A stretch of DNA of 64,000 nucleotides from Dickeya zeae NCPPB 2538 (GCF_000406165.1 NZ_CM001977.1:288403-352402); one strand, 5' to 3'. Numbered from the stretch's first letter, positions 7,372 through 15,589 are shown. Made by a program: numbers and translations. Notes: a model not told the origin generated them from the letters alone.

Positions 7372-8514
7372 ATGAAGCTCAGACTTGCCAGCTATAACGT
7401 TGAAAACCTGTTTCATCGTACCGCGATTCTTAACCTGCCTGACCCCCAGCAAAGCAGTGAACTGCTTGAAAAAGTACGCCAGCTACAAATGCTGCTGGAA
7501 AATGATAACTATGACGATGCCTTGAAAGAGCGGGTTTTTACCCTGACCAGTAATCTCCAGCCTTATATCGACCTGCGTGTTGATGGCGGTTCGCTGGGTA
7601 GCTGGAAAAGTGAAGCTGGCAAGACCAGTTTTCGGATTAACAAAAGCTGCCGGGGACGAGGTGATTGGTTAGGCGAGCTGGTGTTTCGTTCCGAGGCGTT
7701 TAGCGACAAGCAGCGCAAAAATACCGGGCGGGTGATCAACGCACTGAAGGCTGACATCCTGTGTGCAGCCGAAGTGGAAAATATGGCGGTGCTGCATGAT
7801 TTCAACCAGCAGATTCTGGCAGACCAGGCCTTTGCTCAGTATGTCATGATCGACAGTCCGAATGATCCGCGTGGTATTGATGTCGCCTGCCTGACGCGCC
7901 ACCGCATTACCCAACTACGCACCCACATTTTTGATACCAGCGCGTCGTTTTCCCCGCTGTTTAGCCGTGATTGTCTGGAAGTGACGATCGATATTGGCCT
8001 GACGCAGCCAGTGCATGTGCTGTGTAATCACTTCAAAAGCCAGAACGGACGTAACGATGAAGAACGCGAGCGGTCTGCCAGACGGCGGCTCGCTCAGGCG
8101 GAGCGTGTGGCCGATATCGTGCGCGGATACAACCTGCAGCAAGAGTATGTGGTGTTGATGGGCGATCTGAACGAGGATAGCGCCAACCCCTGGCACAGCC
8201 TGGTGCCGCTGTTTTCTGTGCCGGATTTGCACCCGGTGGTCGATCCCGTTTTGCCAGAAACAGCACGCTATACCTATTATTTCTCCGGCGGTAAGTCTGG
8301 CGAACGTTTGAACCAACTGGACTATATTTTCGTTTCCACGCCGTTACATCAGGCAAAGGTCGACTGGGGCATTGAACGGCGCGGTATCTATAACATCGAT
8401 AAGATTGCCGCGAAAGAAGGGGCTGATCCGGTGACGCCGTTCCCGACCGTGACCTCCTGGGATACCGCCGCCTCGGATCACGCCGCTATCTGGGTGGAAT
8501 GTGATCTGCACTGA
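7372..8514 (+). CDS. Endonuclease/exonuclease/phosphatase (EEP) family protein
   Basis: A 380-residue Mg-dependent phosphoesterase-fold protein with no signal peptide or membrane segment, so probably cytoplasmic. All EEP landmarks are visible in order: SYNVENLF at residues 7-14, AAEVEN with the metal-binding Glu near 134, CNHFKSQNGR with the conserved His near 218, GDLNED near 264, LDYIFVS near 315, and the terminal SDHAAIWVE near 370. The start is well supported by a GAGGAGG box just upstream. It is transcribed alone, divergent from the cystine-type transporter and followed by a hairpin terminator. Members of this superfamily act on nucleic acids, phosphoinositides or sphingomyelin; I cannot say which substrate applies. 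Confidence 0.85.
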   Translation: MKLRLASYNVENLFHRTAILNLPDPQQSSELLEKVRQLQMLLENDNYDDALKERVFTLTSNLQPYIDLRVDGGSLGSWKSEAGKTSFRINKSCRGRGDWLGELVFRSEAFSDKQRKNTGRVINALKADILCAAEVENMAVLHDFNQQILADQAFAQYVMIDSPNDPRGIDVACLTRHRITQLRTHIFDTSASFSPLFSRDCLEVTIDIGLTQPVHVLCNHFKSQNGRNDEERERSARRRLAQAERVADIVRGYNLQQEYVVLMGDLNEDSANPWHSLVPLFSVPDLHPVVDPVLPETARYTYYFSGGKSGERLNQLDYIFVSTPLHQAKVDWGIERRGIYNIDKIAAKEGADPVTPFPTVTSWDTAASDHAAIWVECDLH

Positions 8515-8536
8515 GCCGGATGAGTACTGCGAAAGC

Positions 8537-8570
8537 AACGGGCCCGCTTTTTGGCAGGCCCGTTGTTCTT
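8537..8570 (+). terminator. Terminator after the EEP gene
   Basis: An eight-base GC-rich stem (8537-8544 with 8557-8564) followed by a moderately U-rich tail, about 20 bases after the stop. It separates this gene from the convergent dms-type operon. Confidence 0.6.
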
Positions 8571-8609
8571 TGTCAGTGTCATCTGTAGGTGTTCGCTGTT
8601 TTTTCTCTG

Positions 8610-9383
8610 TCAGTAAGGTTGTCCGATGTTGATGATAGTGCTGATGGTATCGCCAAAGAATGTCACTCGACTCAGGAAGATACCCAGCAGCGCAATCACG
8701 ACCGTTGCGACGGAGACGGCTGTTTTTTGCCGCTGGCAGGATAAACCGAATGCAATGATAAAACAGATTAACCCACCCCAGAAAAATGGCGATGACCCCC
8801 ATTGCTCTGACGTCATACGCATGATGGTTCCGCCACTACGCCAGATTAACGGTGCGGTGATCAGCGCCAGAATCAGCAACGTTAATCCGTGACGTAGGGG
8901 CGAAATGGCCGAGGTTTTATCCAGTAGCGGGAGGGCCGCCGCGCCCATCACCCAGGCCGTCAGCAAATATAAAATCATCGGGAGTCCATTGTTGATAGCG
9001 ACCATCGCAGGTGCGGCGTAGGTCAGCCCCTGCACAATCACCAGCACGATCCCCATCACGGCGGCGGCTATCACCGTCACCTGTTTTCCATCCGTCAACA
9101 GTGCCAGTGCGATAGTGGCAGCAAAGAGTACTGCTGCCAGAATTTCCCGGCTAAGCCATGAATGCTTGAGATTGATAAAGGCGTTATAACCGTGCAACGG
9201 GTCTGCCAGATGGAAGGTCGCGCCAATCAATGACACGGCTAGCACCACGCCGGTGATGAACCAGGCTTTGCGTTGTGGCACCGTGTGATCGCACAGACGC
9301 CGCCAGGCCAGAAACAGTGCCATGCCAACAGCGGTCTGGCTTAATGATGTAAAGAAAACCAAAGGTAGCTCATAGTGTTCCAT
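8610..9383 (-). CDS. DmsC-family membrane anchor subunit of a DMSO-reductase-type enzyme
   Basis: Integral membrane subunit that would take electrons from menaquinol and pass them to the Fe-S subunit. At 257 residues it is shorter than E. coli DmsC (about 287), with about eight hydrophobic segments; the opening MEHYELPLVFFTSLSQTAVGMALFL is typical of the family. It follows the Fe-S gene by two bases, so it is the last gene of the operon chaperone-catalytic-FeS-anchor. Substrate specificity of the complex cannot be read from this subunit. Confidence 0.85.
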   Translation of the reverse strand: MEHYELPLVFFTSLSQTAVGMALFLAWRRLCDHTVPQRKAWFITGVVLAVSLIGATFHLADPLHGYNAFINLKHSWLSREILAAVLFAATIALALLTDGKQVTVIAAAVMGIVLVIVQGLTYAAPAMVAINNGLPMILYLLTAWVMGAAALPLLDKTSAISPLRHGLTLLILALITAPLIWRSGGTIMRMTSEQWGSSPFFWGGLICFIIAFGLSCQRQKTAVSVATVVIALLGIFLSRVTFFGDTISTIINIGQPY

Positions 9384-9385
9384 GA

Positions 9386-9940
9386 TTATTCTCCAGCCTG
9401 TTTTGGCGTGCGAGGCATGATGAAACGCGTTCCGGGGTTCAGCGATGGCATAACCGGGTAGCCCGGCGGGTATTGTACGGCGTTGGCGGGAACGGCCTGT
9501 TCGTCAAGGTCTATCATGGTTAATGCGCCCACCGGACAGGCTTCAACGCAAGCTGTCTGTAACCCCACATCCAATCGTTCATAGCACATGCTGCATTTTT
9601 CGGCTTTGTGGGTGACCTCGTTGAATTTAGGGGCACCGTAGGGGCAGCTGCGCAGGCAGTTTTTGCAACCGATGCAGCGCGCCGGGTCGTGCACCACAAT
9701 GCCGTCTTCACGCTTGGTATAGGCTTCGACCGGGCAGGCATCCAGACAGGCGGGATGCTCGCAGTGATTGCACGCCAGAGAATAAAACGCCCTCTCTTCG
9801 TGCGGGTAGATAGATTTCCCCAGTGGGTAAACATAGCGCCAGAACAGGTCCGGCTCTAACTGATTAAAACTTTTGCAGGCCATGGCGCAGCCACGGCACC
9901 CAATACATTTTTCACTATCGACCAGGAATGCGCGTCTCAT
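9386..9940 (-). CDS. DmsB-family four [4Fe-4S] ferredoxin subunit
   Basis: Electron-transfer subunit of the Mo enzyme. The 184 residues contain four Cys-rich clusters in order: CIGCRGCAMAC near 13-23, HCEHPACLDACP, CIGCKNCLRSCP and CSMCYERL...ACVEACP, giving the sixteen Cys needed for four [4Fe-4S] clusters in the DmsB/NrfC/PsrB pattern. There is no Tat signal of its own; such subunits are usually exported with the catalytic subunit. The start overlaps the catalytic gene's stop by four bases (ATGA), and the next gene begins two bases after it, showing tight translational coupling. Confidence 0.92.
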   Translation of the reverse strand: MRRAFLVDSEKCIGCRGCAMACKSFNQLEPDLFWRYVYPLGKSIYPHEERAFYSLACNHCEHPACLDACPVEAYTKREDGIVVHDPARCIGCKNCLRSCPYGAPKFNEVTHKAEKCSMCYERLDVGLQTACVEACPVGALTMIDLDEQAVPANAVQYPPGYPVMPSLNPGTRFIMPRTPKQAGE

Positions 9941-12234
9941 GCTCTGGTTCCTCCCATCACTCTGCTTTGCGCCGGTGCCGACGTTAAGGCGATATCAGCG
10001 AACTGACAGTGAATGGCGGAGCCCGGCGCACCCGTCTTCATTTTTCCCATATCTGATGAGGTATCATCGACGACGTTTTGTACGTTAAACGCTTGTTTGT
10101 TAAACCAGGCCTCGTACATCAGCAGCATGTCTTGCGGTACGTTGGTGGTCAGTCTGGCTCTGACGGTGACGTCGCCAATGCCATTAAAGACGCGTACCCA
10201 ATCGAGTTCACGGATACCTTTTTGTTGCGCTGCTAGCGGGTGGAGGTAGACAAAAGGTTCCGGGTAGAAGACCTGCATCCAGTCCAGATTGATGAACTGA
10301 GAATGCAGGCCGTATAGCGTGTGGGGGGTAAAGAGTTGGAACGGTAAATTTTTCTCTCTTCCCGGCCGGTACTCGGGCAGCAGAGCATGACCATTCTCCT
10401 TACACAAGGCCGATGTAAATTCGTATTTGCCGGACGGCGTCTTGAACTTGCGATCATGCCAGGCTGCCGGGTGGGGAAGTTTGGCTTTGACCGGACCATC
10501 CAGCAACGTTTCCCATGACGAGATACCAAACAGCTTGTAGATACTGTCGTTAAACTCTTTTGCTACCCATTCTTTGCCGTCAATATCCTGCGGGAAGGTG
10601 CAGGAGCCAGGAGATAACCGGTTCATAGTGCGCGAAAGCGCAGCCGCGATGTCCAGGTCGGATTTGCACTCGTACATCGGTTTAATCGCTGGCTGATTGA
10701 TAGTCAGCCAGTAGTGCCAATACGAGACCGAGATATTCCACTCTTCCATCTGTGTGGTCGCCGGTAACACGATATCGGCCTGCTCCACCGTCTGATTAAA
10801 GAACTGGTCTACGCAGACCACCATCTCCAGTTTATTGAAGGCTTTCAACATCTTGTTATGGTCGAAGTCCTGGGAGAGTGGGTTTTTGCAAGACACCCAT
10901 AGCATGCGGATCGGCGGATCGTTGGTATCCAGTATCGATTGTGCGGTTTTATTGATATTCAGGCTGCGATCGGTATAGCTGGATGCTTCTTTAGCGCCGA
11001 AGTCGAACTCCCCTTTAGGCCCGCTCTGGCCGGTAAAACCAACAGAACCGGCGGGTTGTTTCTGCATCATGGCGTGGTAGTTGAACCCCCAGGTATAGAG
11101 GTGGCCGTAGCGAGCGCCACCGCCCTCCAGACCGATGTTGCCGCTCATGGCGACCAACGCGTCAATGGCCCGCACATTGGCACCGCCATTGATATGTCGC
11201 TGCATACCGTAGCCTATCCAGATTGTCGCGGGTTTGACGGCAGTAAATTCTTCTGCCAGCTGGCGAATCGTCTGTGCAGGCAAGCCACATTGTTCAGATG
11301 CCCATTCAACCGTGACATTTTCCCGCAGGTATTGCGCAAACTCTGGGAACCCCAGCGCGTATTGCGTGACAAATTCGTTATCAACCAGCCCGTTATCCAG
11401 CAGATGTCGTGCCATACCCAGCGCCAGTGCGCCGTCGGAAGCCGGGCGGATCCGTAAGTACAAATCCGCTTTGGCGGCGGTCTGGGTCAAAATGGGGTCG
11501 ATGACCACCACTTTGGCTCCGCGCTCCCGCGCCTGATAAAGGTATTTCATACTGTGCAGGGAGCACCAGGCCGGGTTAGCGCCCCAGACAATGATATATT
11601 TGGATTTGGCCAAATCTTCAGGGTCGTTGCACCACATATCGCCCATGTCGTAGCTCTGAGCATCAATACCAGCTGGCCAACACGGCGTACCGACAAAGCG
11701 GGTGGTGTAACCTAGCGAGGACATCATGCCTTCAACGCCATAGTTGAGGATGCCGAGGTTGCCTGAATACTTGGTGAGTGCCAGACCCAGTAATGACCCG
11801 TCTTTCTTTTTGATTTCCAGTATTTTGTTGGCGATGCGCTCCATCGCTTCATCCCAGGAAATACGACGCCATTTTCCCGAGCCGCGGCCATCCTGAATCA
11901 TCGGGTATTTGATCCGGTCAGGGCTGTAGACGCGGCGAGGGTAGGTGAGCCCTTTAAGGCAAGGCATTCCGTGGGTAAAAGTAGACTCTTTTGCGCCGTC
12001 AATGTAGGCGATAACGCCATCTTTCACATAGGTTTTCAGGCTGCACGTGTCATAGCAGTTTCGCGGACATGAGTTCCGGAAAATCGTATAGCTGTTCGGG
12101 TTGTAAGGAATAGGAGCTTGCGCACGAGCCTGACGAGGCAGTAACAAGCCACCGGGTAAGCTGGCCGCAACACCAGTAATGGCGAGTGTCTTTATAAATC
12201 GCCGTCTGTCGGGGGAATTGGGGGTGTCACGCAT
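9937..12234 (-). CDS. DmsA-type molybdopterin oxidoreductase catalytic subunit, Tat-exported
   Basis: A 765-residue Mo-bisPGD enzyme of the DMSO reductase family. The N-terminus carries a twin-arginine signal (DRRRFIKTLAITG, Arg10-12) ending near residue 38, so the mature enzyme faces the periplasm. A [4Fe-4S] motif follows, CX3CX3CX27C at Cys56, 60, 64 and 92, as in DmsA-like subunits. Pterin-binding phrases such as WGANPAWCSLHSMKYL and MSGNIGLEGGGA are present, and a C-terminal molydop-binding domain ends the protein. The Mo-ligand residue could not be assigned safely by eye. It is most likely a terminal S- or N-oxide reductase used without oxygen; other substrates are possible. The gene overlaps its chaperone gene by eight bases. 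Confidence 0.88.
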   Translation of the reverse strand: MRDTPNSPDRRRFIKTLAITGVAASLPGGLLLPRQARAQAPIPYNPNSYTIFRNSCPRNCYDTCSLKTYVKDGVIAYIDGAKESTFTHGMPCLKGLTYPRRVYSPDRIKYPMIQDGRGSGKWRRISWDEAMERIANKILEIKKKDGSLLGLALTKYSGNLGILNYGVEGMMSSLGYTTRFVGTPCWPAGIDAQSYDMGDMWCNDPEDLAKSKYIIVWGANPAWCSLHSMKYLYQARERGAKVVVIDPILTQTAAKADLYLRIRPASDGALALGMARHLLDNGLVDNEFVTQYALGFPEFAQYLRENVTVEWASEQCGLPAQTIRQLAEEFTAVKPATIWIGYGMQRHINGGANVRAIDALVAMSGNIGLEGGGARYGHLYTWGFNYHAMMQKQPAGSVGFTGQSGPKGEFDFGAKEASSYTDRSLNINKTAQSILDTNDPPIRMLWVSCKNPLSQDFDHNKMLKAFNKLEMVVCVDQFFNQTVEQADIVLPATTQMEEWNISVSYWHYWLTINQPAIKPMYECKSDLDIAAALSRTMNRLSPGSCTFPQDIDGKEWVAKEFNDSIYKLFGISSWETLLDGPVKAKLPHPAAWHDRKFKTPSGKYEFTSALCKENGHALLPEYRPGREKNLPFQLFTPHTLYGLHSQFINLDWMQVFYPEPFVYLHPLAAQQKGIRELDWVRVFNGIGDVTVRARLTTNVPQDMLLMYEAWFNKQAFNVQNVVDDTSSDMGKMKTGAPGSAIHCQFADIALTSAPAQSRVMGGTRA

Positions 12235-12859
12235 GTGATGTTCTCCGTTGCAAATCGAAAAACCAAAGCGATAGCACGTCGACCACCGATGAAATTACCG
12301 GTGTTGGCGCATGGTTGTTGATGCGATCGATAAAACGCGGTAACCACTGTCCCAGATGGTCATGGGCCAGCCAGTACAGGGCATCATGCTGTGCTGGTGT
12401 GGGAGAGAGACAGGAAAAGAGCAGTAAACAGGCGTCAATCTCGTAAGCGATATGGTCGTCAGGAAGGCTATTCTCCTGCGGTACCTCATACCCGAGCTGA
12501 TGGTACAGCTGGCGGACTTCCAGCGTACATTTCCCCATCACCTGCGGCTCTGCATGCAGATAAATACCGGCATAAGGTGGCGCTGGCAGCGTCATTGGGC
12601 CGACGAACAACCGGTTAAAGTCATACTCGACTTCCAGCCAGTCATCCTGCGTCAGGTTAACTGGCAGCGTCACCCGGTGCTGGCAGAGGGGATGAAGGCG
12701 GGTACAGACCGAAGACAGCGAGCCAGATACTGGAAACGCAAAAAAATCACGCAGGCACATGCCGATGGATACCCACTCCTCACGGGAGAAAGGCGCAAGC
12801 GGTATTGAAGACGGCACAGAAGGGTTCTCTTCGCTAAAGGAGGGGGTGTGCGCATTCAT
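12227..12859 (-). CDS. TorD/DmsD-family molybdoenzyme chaperone
   Basis: Cytoplasmic chaperone that protects the Tat signal and aids cofactor insertion of the adjacent catalytic subunit. Family phrases are visible: YDFNRLFVGPMTLPAPPYAGIYL near residues 55-85, DDHIAYEIDACLLL, and HDHLGQWLPRFIDRI near the C-terminus. The frame is open up to a GTG at 12892, with ATGs at 12874 and 12859. The GTG would sit upstream of the predicted transcription start, so I prefer 12859 (MNAHTPSF, 210 residues), the typical family size; 12874 remains possible. It is first in the operon and overlaps the catalytic gene. Confidence 0.85.
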   Translation of the reverse strand: MNAHTPSFSEENPSVPSSIPLAPFSREEWVSIGMCLRDFFAFPVSGSLSSVCTRLHPLCQHRVTLPVNLTQDDWLEVEYDFNRLFVGPMTLPAPPYAGIYLHAEPQVMGKCTLEVRQLYHQLGYEVPQENSLPDDHIAYEIDACLLLFSCLSPTPAQHDALYWLAHDHLGQWLPRFIDRINNHAPTPVISSVVDVLSLWFFDLQRRTSHA

Positions 12860-12892
12860 AACGGACGTTCTCATGTACTGATGAATAATCAC

Positions 12893-12935
12893 ACTATAGA
12901 ACTATGTGGATCGTTCATTTTTTGATTAACCACAT
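12893..12935 (-). promoter_or_regulatory. Predicted FNR-type promoter of the dms-type operon
   Basis: On the minus strand a TATAGT -10 box lies at 12898-12893. An FNR-like element with a perfect ATCAA half and a poor other half lies at 12935-12922. Its centre is about 42 bases upstream of the start of transcription predicted from the -10 box, the classical class II FNR position. Anaerobic induction is expected for this enzyme class; the site itself is only half good. Confidence 0.45.
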
Positions 12936-12979
12936 GGTTTGTACTGATATTTGTTGGTGACGCGACAATAATCTGTTGA

Positions 12980-12995
12980 TGCGATTGTGATCACA
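12980..12995. promoter_or_regulatory. CRP-like site
   Basis: TGCGA-TTGTGA-TCACA matches the CRP consensus TGTGA-N6-TCACA with one mismatch. It lies in the divergent region between the dms-type operon and the SDR gene, about 110 bases from the SDR start. Which promoter it serves is unknown. Confidence 0.5.
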
Positions 12996-13105
12996 GTTTG
13001 CCGTTGGCAGGCGAAAAAAGGATGTGCGTTAAATAGTCCACCGCTATCCAGGCTACCTGTGTGATGACAGGGGCGTTTTCTAATCGGCAGAGTGGAGAAA
13101 AGGGA

Positions 13106-13885
13106 ATGACAAATCAGTATCGGGTGGAAGGTAAAACCGCGTTGGTGACGGGTGGTGCCCGTGGCATTGGAAAAGCGATTGTTGAGCGATTGGCGGCGGA
13201 GGGTGCCGCTTTTATTGGTATTCATGATATTGACGATTCGCACGCAGCACAGGAAACAGCAGCAAGAGCACGGGAGCTGGGGGCGCAGGCGGTGGTGATA
13301 CCCGCTGACTTCGCCGTTGATCCGAAGCAACAAAGCCGGGCGCTGTGGGCGCGATTCCACCAGGCGCTTGAGCAGGCTGGGGGTGGTGGCCTGGATATTC
13401 TGGTTAATAACGCTGGTATCTCCCCCCTGGCGACGGTGGAGGACACCTCAGATGATCTGTACGACCAGGTCATGGCGATTAACGTGACGGCCCCCTTTTT
13501 CTTGATACAGTCGGCCGGGCCGCATCTGCGTTCAGGGGGGAGCATTATCAACATCTCTTCTGCCCGTACCCGAATTGCGGCGGCTAACCGGGCGGTATAT
13601 GCCGCGTCAAAAGGTGCCATTAATGTCCTGACCCTCTCGCTGGCACCGGAGTACGGCGCACGCCATATTACTGTTAATGCGATTGCCCCCGGTGTGACGG
13701 AAACCGAGATGGTGAAAACGATGCTGGAGGATGCGGCCATTCGCCAGAAAGCGGAGCGTTATTCCGTTTTTTCGCGTCTTGGTCAACCGCAGGATGTCGC
13801 GGCGGTGGCGGTGTTTCTTGCCTCGGCGGATGCCCGTTGGATAACGGGGCAGGTGTTGGATGCGTCAGGAGGCTCGTGTCTGTAA
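13106..13885 (+). CDS. Short-chain dehydrogenase/reductase (SDR), 3-oxoacyl-ACP-reductase-like
   Basis: A 259-residue classical SDR: NAD(P)-binding TGGARGIGKA near residue 14, NNAGIS near 97, the catalytic Ser in INISSARTR, and the catalytic pair in YAASK near 170. The frame is open further up, but the ATG at 13106 directly follows a GGAGAAAAGGG ribosome binding region and gives normal family length. The sequence resembles FabG-type reductases; the substrate is not known, and it is not in a fatty-acid gene cluster. It is divergent from the molybdoenzyme operon and ends at a bidirectional terminator shared with fis. Confidence 0.85.
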   Translation: MTNQYRVEGKTALVTGGARGIGKAIVERLAAEGAAFIGIHDIDDSHAAQETAARARELGAQAVVIPADFAVDPKQQSRALWARFHQALEQAGGGGLDILVNNAGISPLATVEDTSDDLYDQVMAINVTAPFFLIQSAGPHLRSGGSIINISSARTRIAAANRAVYAASKGAINVLTLSLAPEYGARHITVNAIAPGVTETEMVKTMLEDAAIRQKAERYSVFSRLGQPQDVAAVAVFLASADARWITGQVLDASGGSCL

Positions 13886-13917
13886 ACCGCAGGCTACAGC
13901 GTGATACCGCCAATAAA

Positions 13918-13947
13918 AAAGGCGCTTACCGTGAAGGAAGCGCCTTT
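13918..13947 (-). terminator. Bidirectional terminator of dusB-fis and the SDR gene
   Basis: A ten-base perfect stem (13918-13927 with 13938-13947). On the minus strand the stem is followed by a U-rich run, the fis terminator; on the plus strand a shorter U run follows the SDR gene. Confidence 0.85.
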
Positions 13948-13970
13948 CTTTAGAGATGAACGGATGAGTA

Positions 13971-14267
13971 TCAGTTCATGCCGTATTTTTTCAGTTTCTT
14001 ACGCAGCGTACCGCGGTTGATACCCATCATCAGGGCAGCGCGGGTCTGGTTACCGCGGGTGTATTGCATCACCATGTCCAACAGCGGCTGTTCTACTTCA
14101 GCCAGTACCAGCTCATACAGGTCATTCACGTCCTGACCATTCAGTTGAGCGAAATAGTTCTTCAGTGCCTGTTTAACCGAGTCGCGCAGGGGTTTTTGGG
14201 TTACCTGAGCCTGAGAGTTTACAGTGGAAACGGTCAGTACGTCAGAATTCACGCGTTGTTCGAACAT
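13971..14267 (-). CDS. fis: DNA-binding protein Fis
   Basis: Nucleoid-associated factor for inversion stimulation: bends DNA, activates rRNA promoters and organises growth-phase gene expression. The 98-residue sequence reads as the enterobacterial Fis, with the N-terminal beta-hairpin arm (TVNSQAQVTQKPLRDSV), dimer helices, and the C-terminal helix-turn-helix NQTRAALMMGINRGTLRKKL with the NRGTLRKKLKKYGMN end. It is the second gene of the dusB-fis operon, 23 bases after dusB, and relies on the promoter before dusB. A strong terminator follows. Confidence 0.99.
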   Translation of the reverse strand: MFEQRVNSDVLTVSTVNSQAQVTQKPLRDSVKQALKNYFAQLNGQDVNDLYELVLAEVEQPLLDMVMQYTRGNQTRAALMMGINRGTLRKKLKKYGMN

Positions 14268-14290
14268 AGTTCTGTCAGCTCTTTTTCTGT

Positions 14291-15256
14291 TTACGCAAGA
14301 TTTTCAAAATATGCCTTCAACGCCTCCAGCTGTTCGCTGGCGTCCTCTATGGCGTTGAATGTGCGCCTAAACTGGTCGTTTGGGGCGTGCTCCTGGAGAT
14401 ACCAGGACACGTGTTTACGTGCTATACGAAATCCTTTGCCTGGACCATAAAAGTCGTGCAATTCCCGTATATGCCCGATCAACAAGTGCTTGACCTCTGC
14501 CAGTGGCAGGGGCGGCAGCAACTCCCCTGTGTCCAGATAATGCTGGATTTCCCGAAAGATCCAGGGTCTTCCCTGAGCAGCTCGTCCTATCATCAGGGCA
14601 TCAGCCCCGGTGTAATCAAGAACCGCTCTGGCTTTGCGCGGGTCAGTAATGTCGCCATTCGCGATAACGGGAATGGAAACACTCTGCTTAACTGTCCGAA
14701 TGCTGTCGTATTCCGCCTCGCCATTGAACAAACACGCACGCGTGCGTCCATGAACGGTCAGCGCCTGAATACCACAATCTTCAGCCAATTTGGCAATCTC
14801 TACACAGTTACGGTGCTCTGGTGCCCAGCCGGTACGAATCTTCAGCGTGACCGGTACATCGACAGCATTTACCACCGCTGTCAGGATCTGCTTGACCAAC
14901 GCTGGATACTGCAACAGCGCGGAACCCGCCATCTTGCGGTTAACCTTTTTGGCCGGGCATCCCATGTTGATGTCAATGATCTGCGCACCGCTTTCGGCGT
15001 TGATTCTCGCCGCTTCCGCCATCTCATCTGGATCACCGCCGGCTATCTGTACTGCTCGGATACCGGGCTCATCGCTATGCACCATGCGCAAGCGCGATTT
15101 GTCCGAACGCCACACCTCCGGATTGGAAGAGAGCATCTCGGAAACCGTCATTCCAGCGCCCATCGCGTAACAGAGTGCCCGGAAAGGGCGATCGCTTACG
15201 CCCGCCATCGGGGCGGCAATCAAACGATTGGGAAGCTGAAATTGTCCAATGCGCAT
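14291..15256 (-). CDS. dusB: tRNA-dihydrouridine synthase DusB
   Basis: FMN- and NADPH-dependent enzyme that reduces U17 in the tRNA D-loop. The chosen start at 15256 gives 321 residues, the family length, beginning MRIGQFQLPNRLIAAPMAGVSDRPF. A longer frame goes to 15358 but would extend across the promoter -10 box. Active-site features are the DINMGCPAKKVNRK stretch with the catalytic Cys near residue 100, TLKIRTGW, and ALMIGRAAQGRPW for phosphate binding. The ribosome binding site is weak, as is known for the E. coli dusB-fis operon, where the gene is the leader of fis. Confidence 0.97.
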   Translation of the reverse strand: MRIGQFQLPNRLIAAPMAGVSDRPFRALCYAMGAGMTVSEMLSSNPEVWRSDKSRLRMVHSDEPGIRAVQIAGGDPDEMAEAARINAESGAQIIDINMGCPAKKVNRKMAGSALLQYPALVKQILTAVVNAVDVPVTLKIRTGWAPEHRNCVEIAKLAEDCGIQALTVHGRTRACLFNGEAEYDSIRTVKQSVSIPVIANGDITDPRKARAVLDYTGADALMIGRAAQGRPWIFREIQHYLDTGELLPPLPLAEVKHLLIGHIRELHDFYGPGKGFRIARKHVSWYLQEHAPNDQFRRTFNAIEDASEQLEALKAYFENLA

Positions 15257-15294
15257 AGACAAAGAGTGACCATACTGTGCCTGCAAGGGCGCGT

Positions 15295-15338
15295 ATATTA
15301 CGCATTTTTTACGCGATAGGAAAGGCCAAACTTTGAGC
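15295..15338 (-). promoter_or_regulatory. dusB-fis promoter with Fis autoregulatory site
   Basis: On the minus strand TAATAT (15300-15295) forms the -10 box, followed by a GC-rich discriminator (ACGCGCCC), the signature of stringent control known for the fis promoter. A 15-base sequence at 15338-15324 fits the Fis consensus G-N3-A-rich-N3-C and is centred about 43 bases upstream of the predicted start, matching Fis site II of E. coli, where Fis represses its own operon. Confidence 0.75.
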
Positions 15339-15545
15339 AATTGAGCGGAACAGATCAAGGAAATGCTGCATTGCTACTGCGCTGTTTTTATTTTTCCTTT
15401 ATTAACAGATGGTTATTCTTATTCCGCTGATTTTGTGTACACGCCGGAGAAATTAAACATCCGCCTGAATATGCTGTTTCACCGCATAGAAACAGTGATT
15501 GATGGTAAGGGGAGTCGGTTTGTCCAACGAAATATCCGTACGAAT

Positions 15546-15577
15546 CACCTGACGCAACGGCGATGTTCCGTCAGGTG
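15546..15577. other. Perfect dyad downstream of the dusB-fis upstream region
   Basis: A nine-base perfect inverted repeat (15546-15554 with 15569-15577) immediately after the prmA stop. No U tract follows on either strand. It may end the prmA transcript or stabilise its 3' end; the remaining bases between prmA and dusB show no gene. Confidence 0.5.
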
Positions 15578-15589
15578 AATACAACGAGG

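Noticed and set aside
9386..12234. Possibility that the catalytic and Fe-S subunits form a formate dehydrogenase
   Set aside because: The catalytic subunit has a CX3CX3CX27C Fe-S motif and no Cys/Sec site of the formate dehydrogenase type; a DmsC-type anchor and TorD-type chaperone accompany it.
14387..15319. 310-codon frame antisense to dusB
   Set aside because: Covers dusB almost exactly on the other strand and would start inside it; composition is unlike a real protein.
15363..15578. 71-codon frame between prmA and dusB
   Set aside because: Lies in the dusB-fis control region, lacks a good ribosome binding site and runs into a dyad; more likely regulatory DNA.
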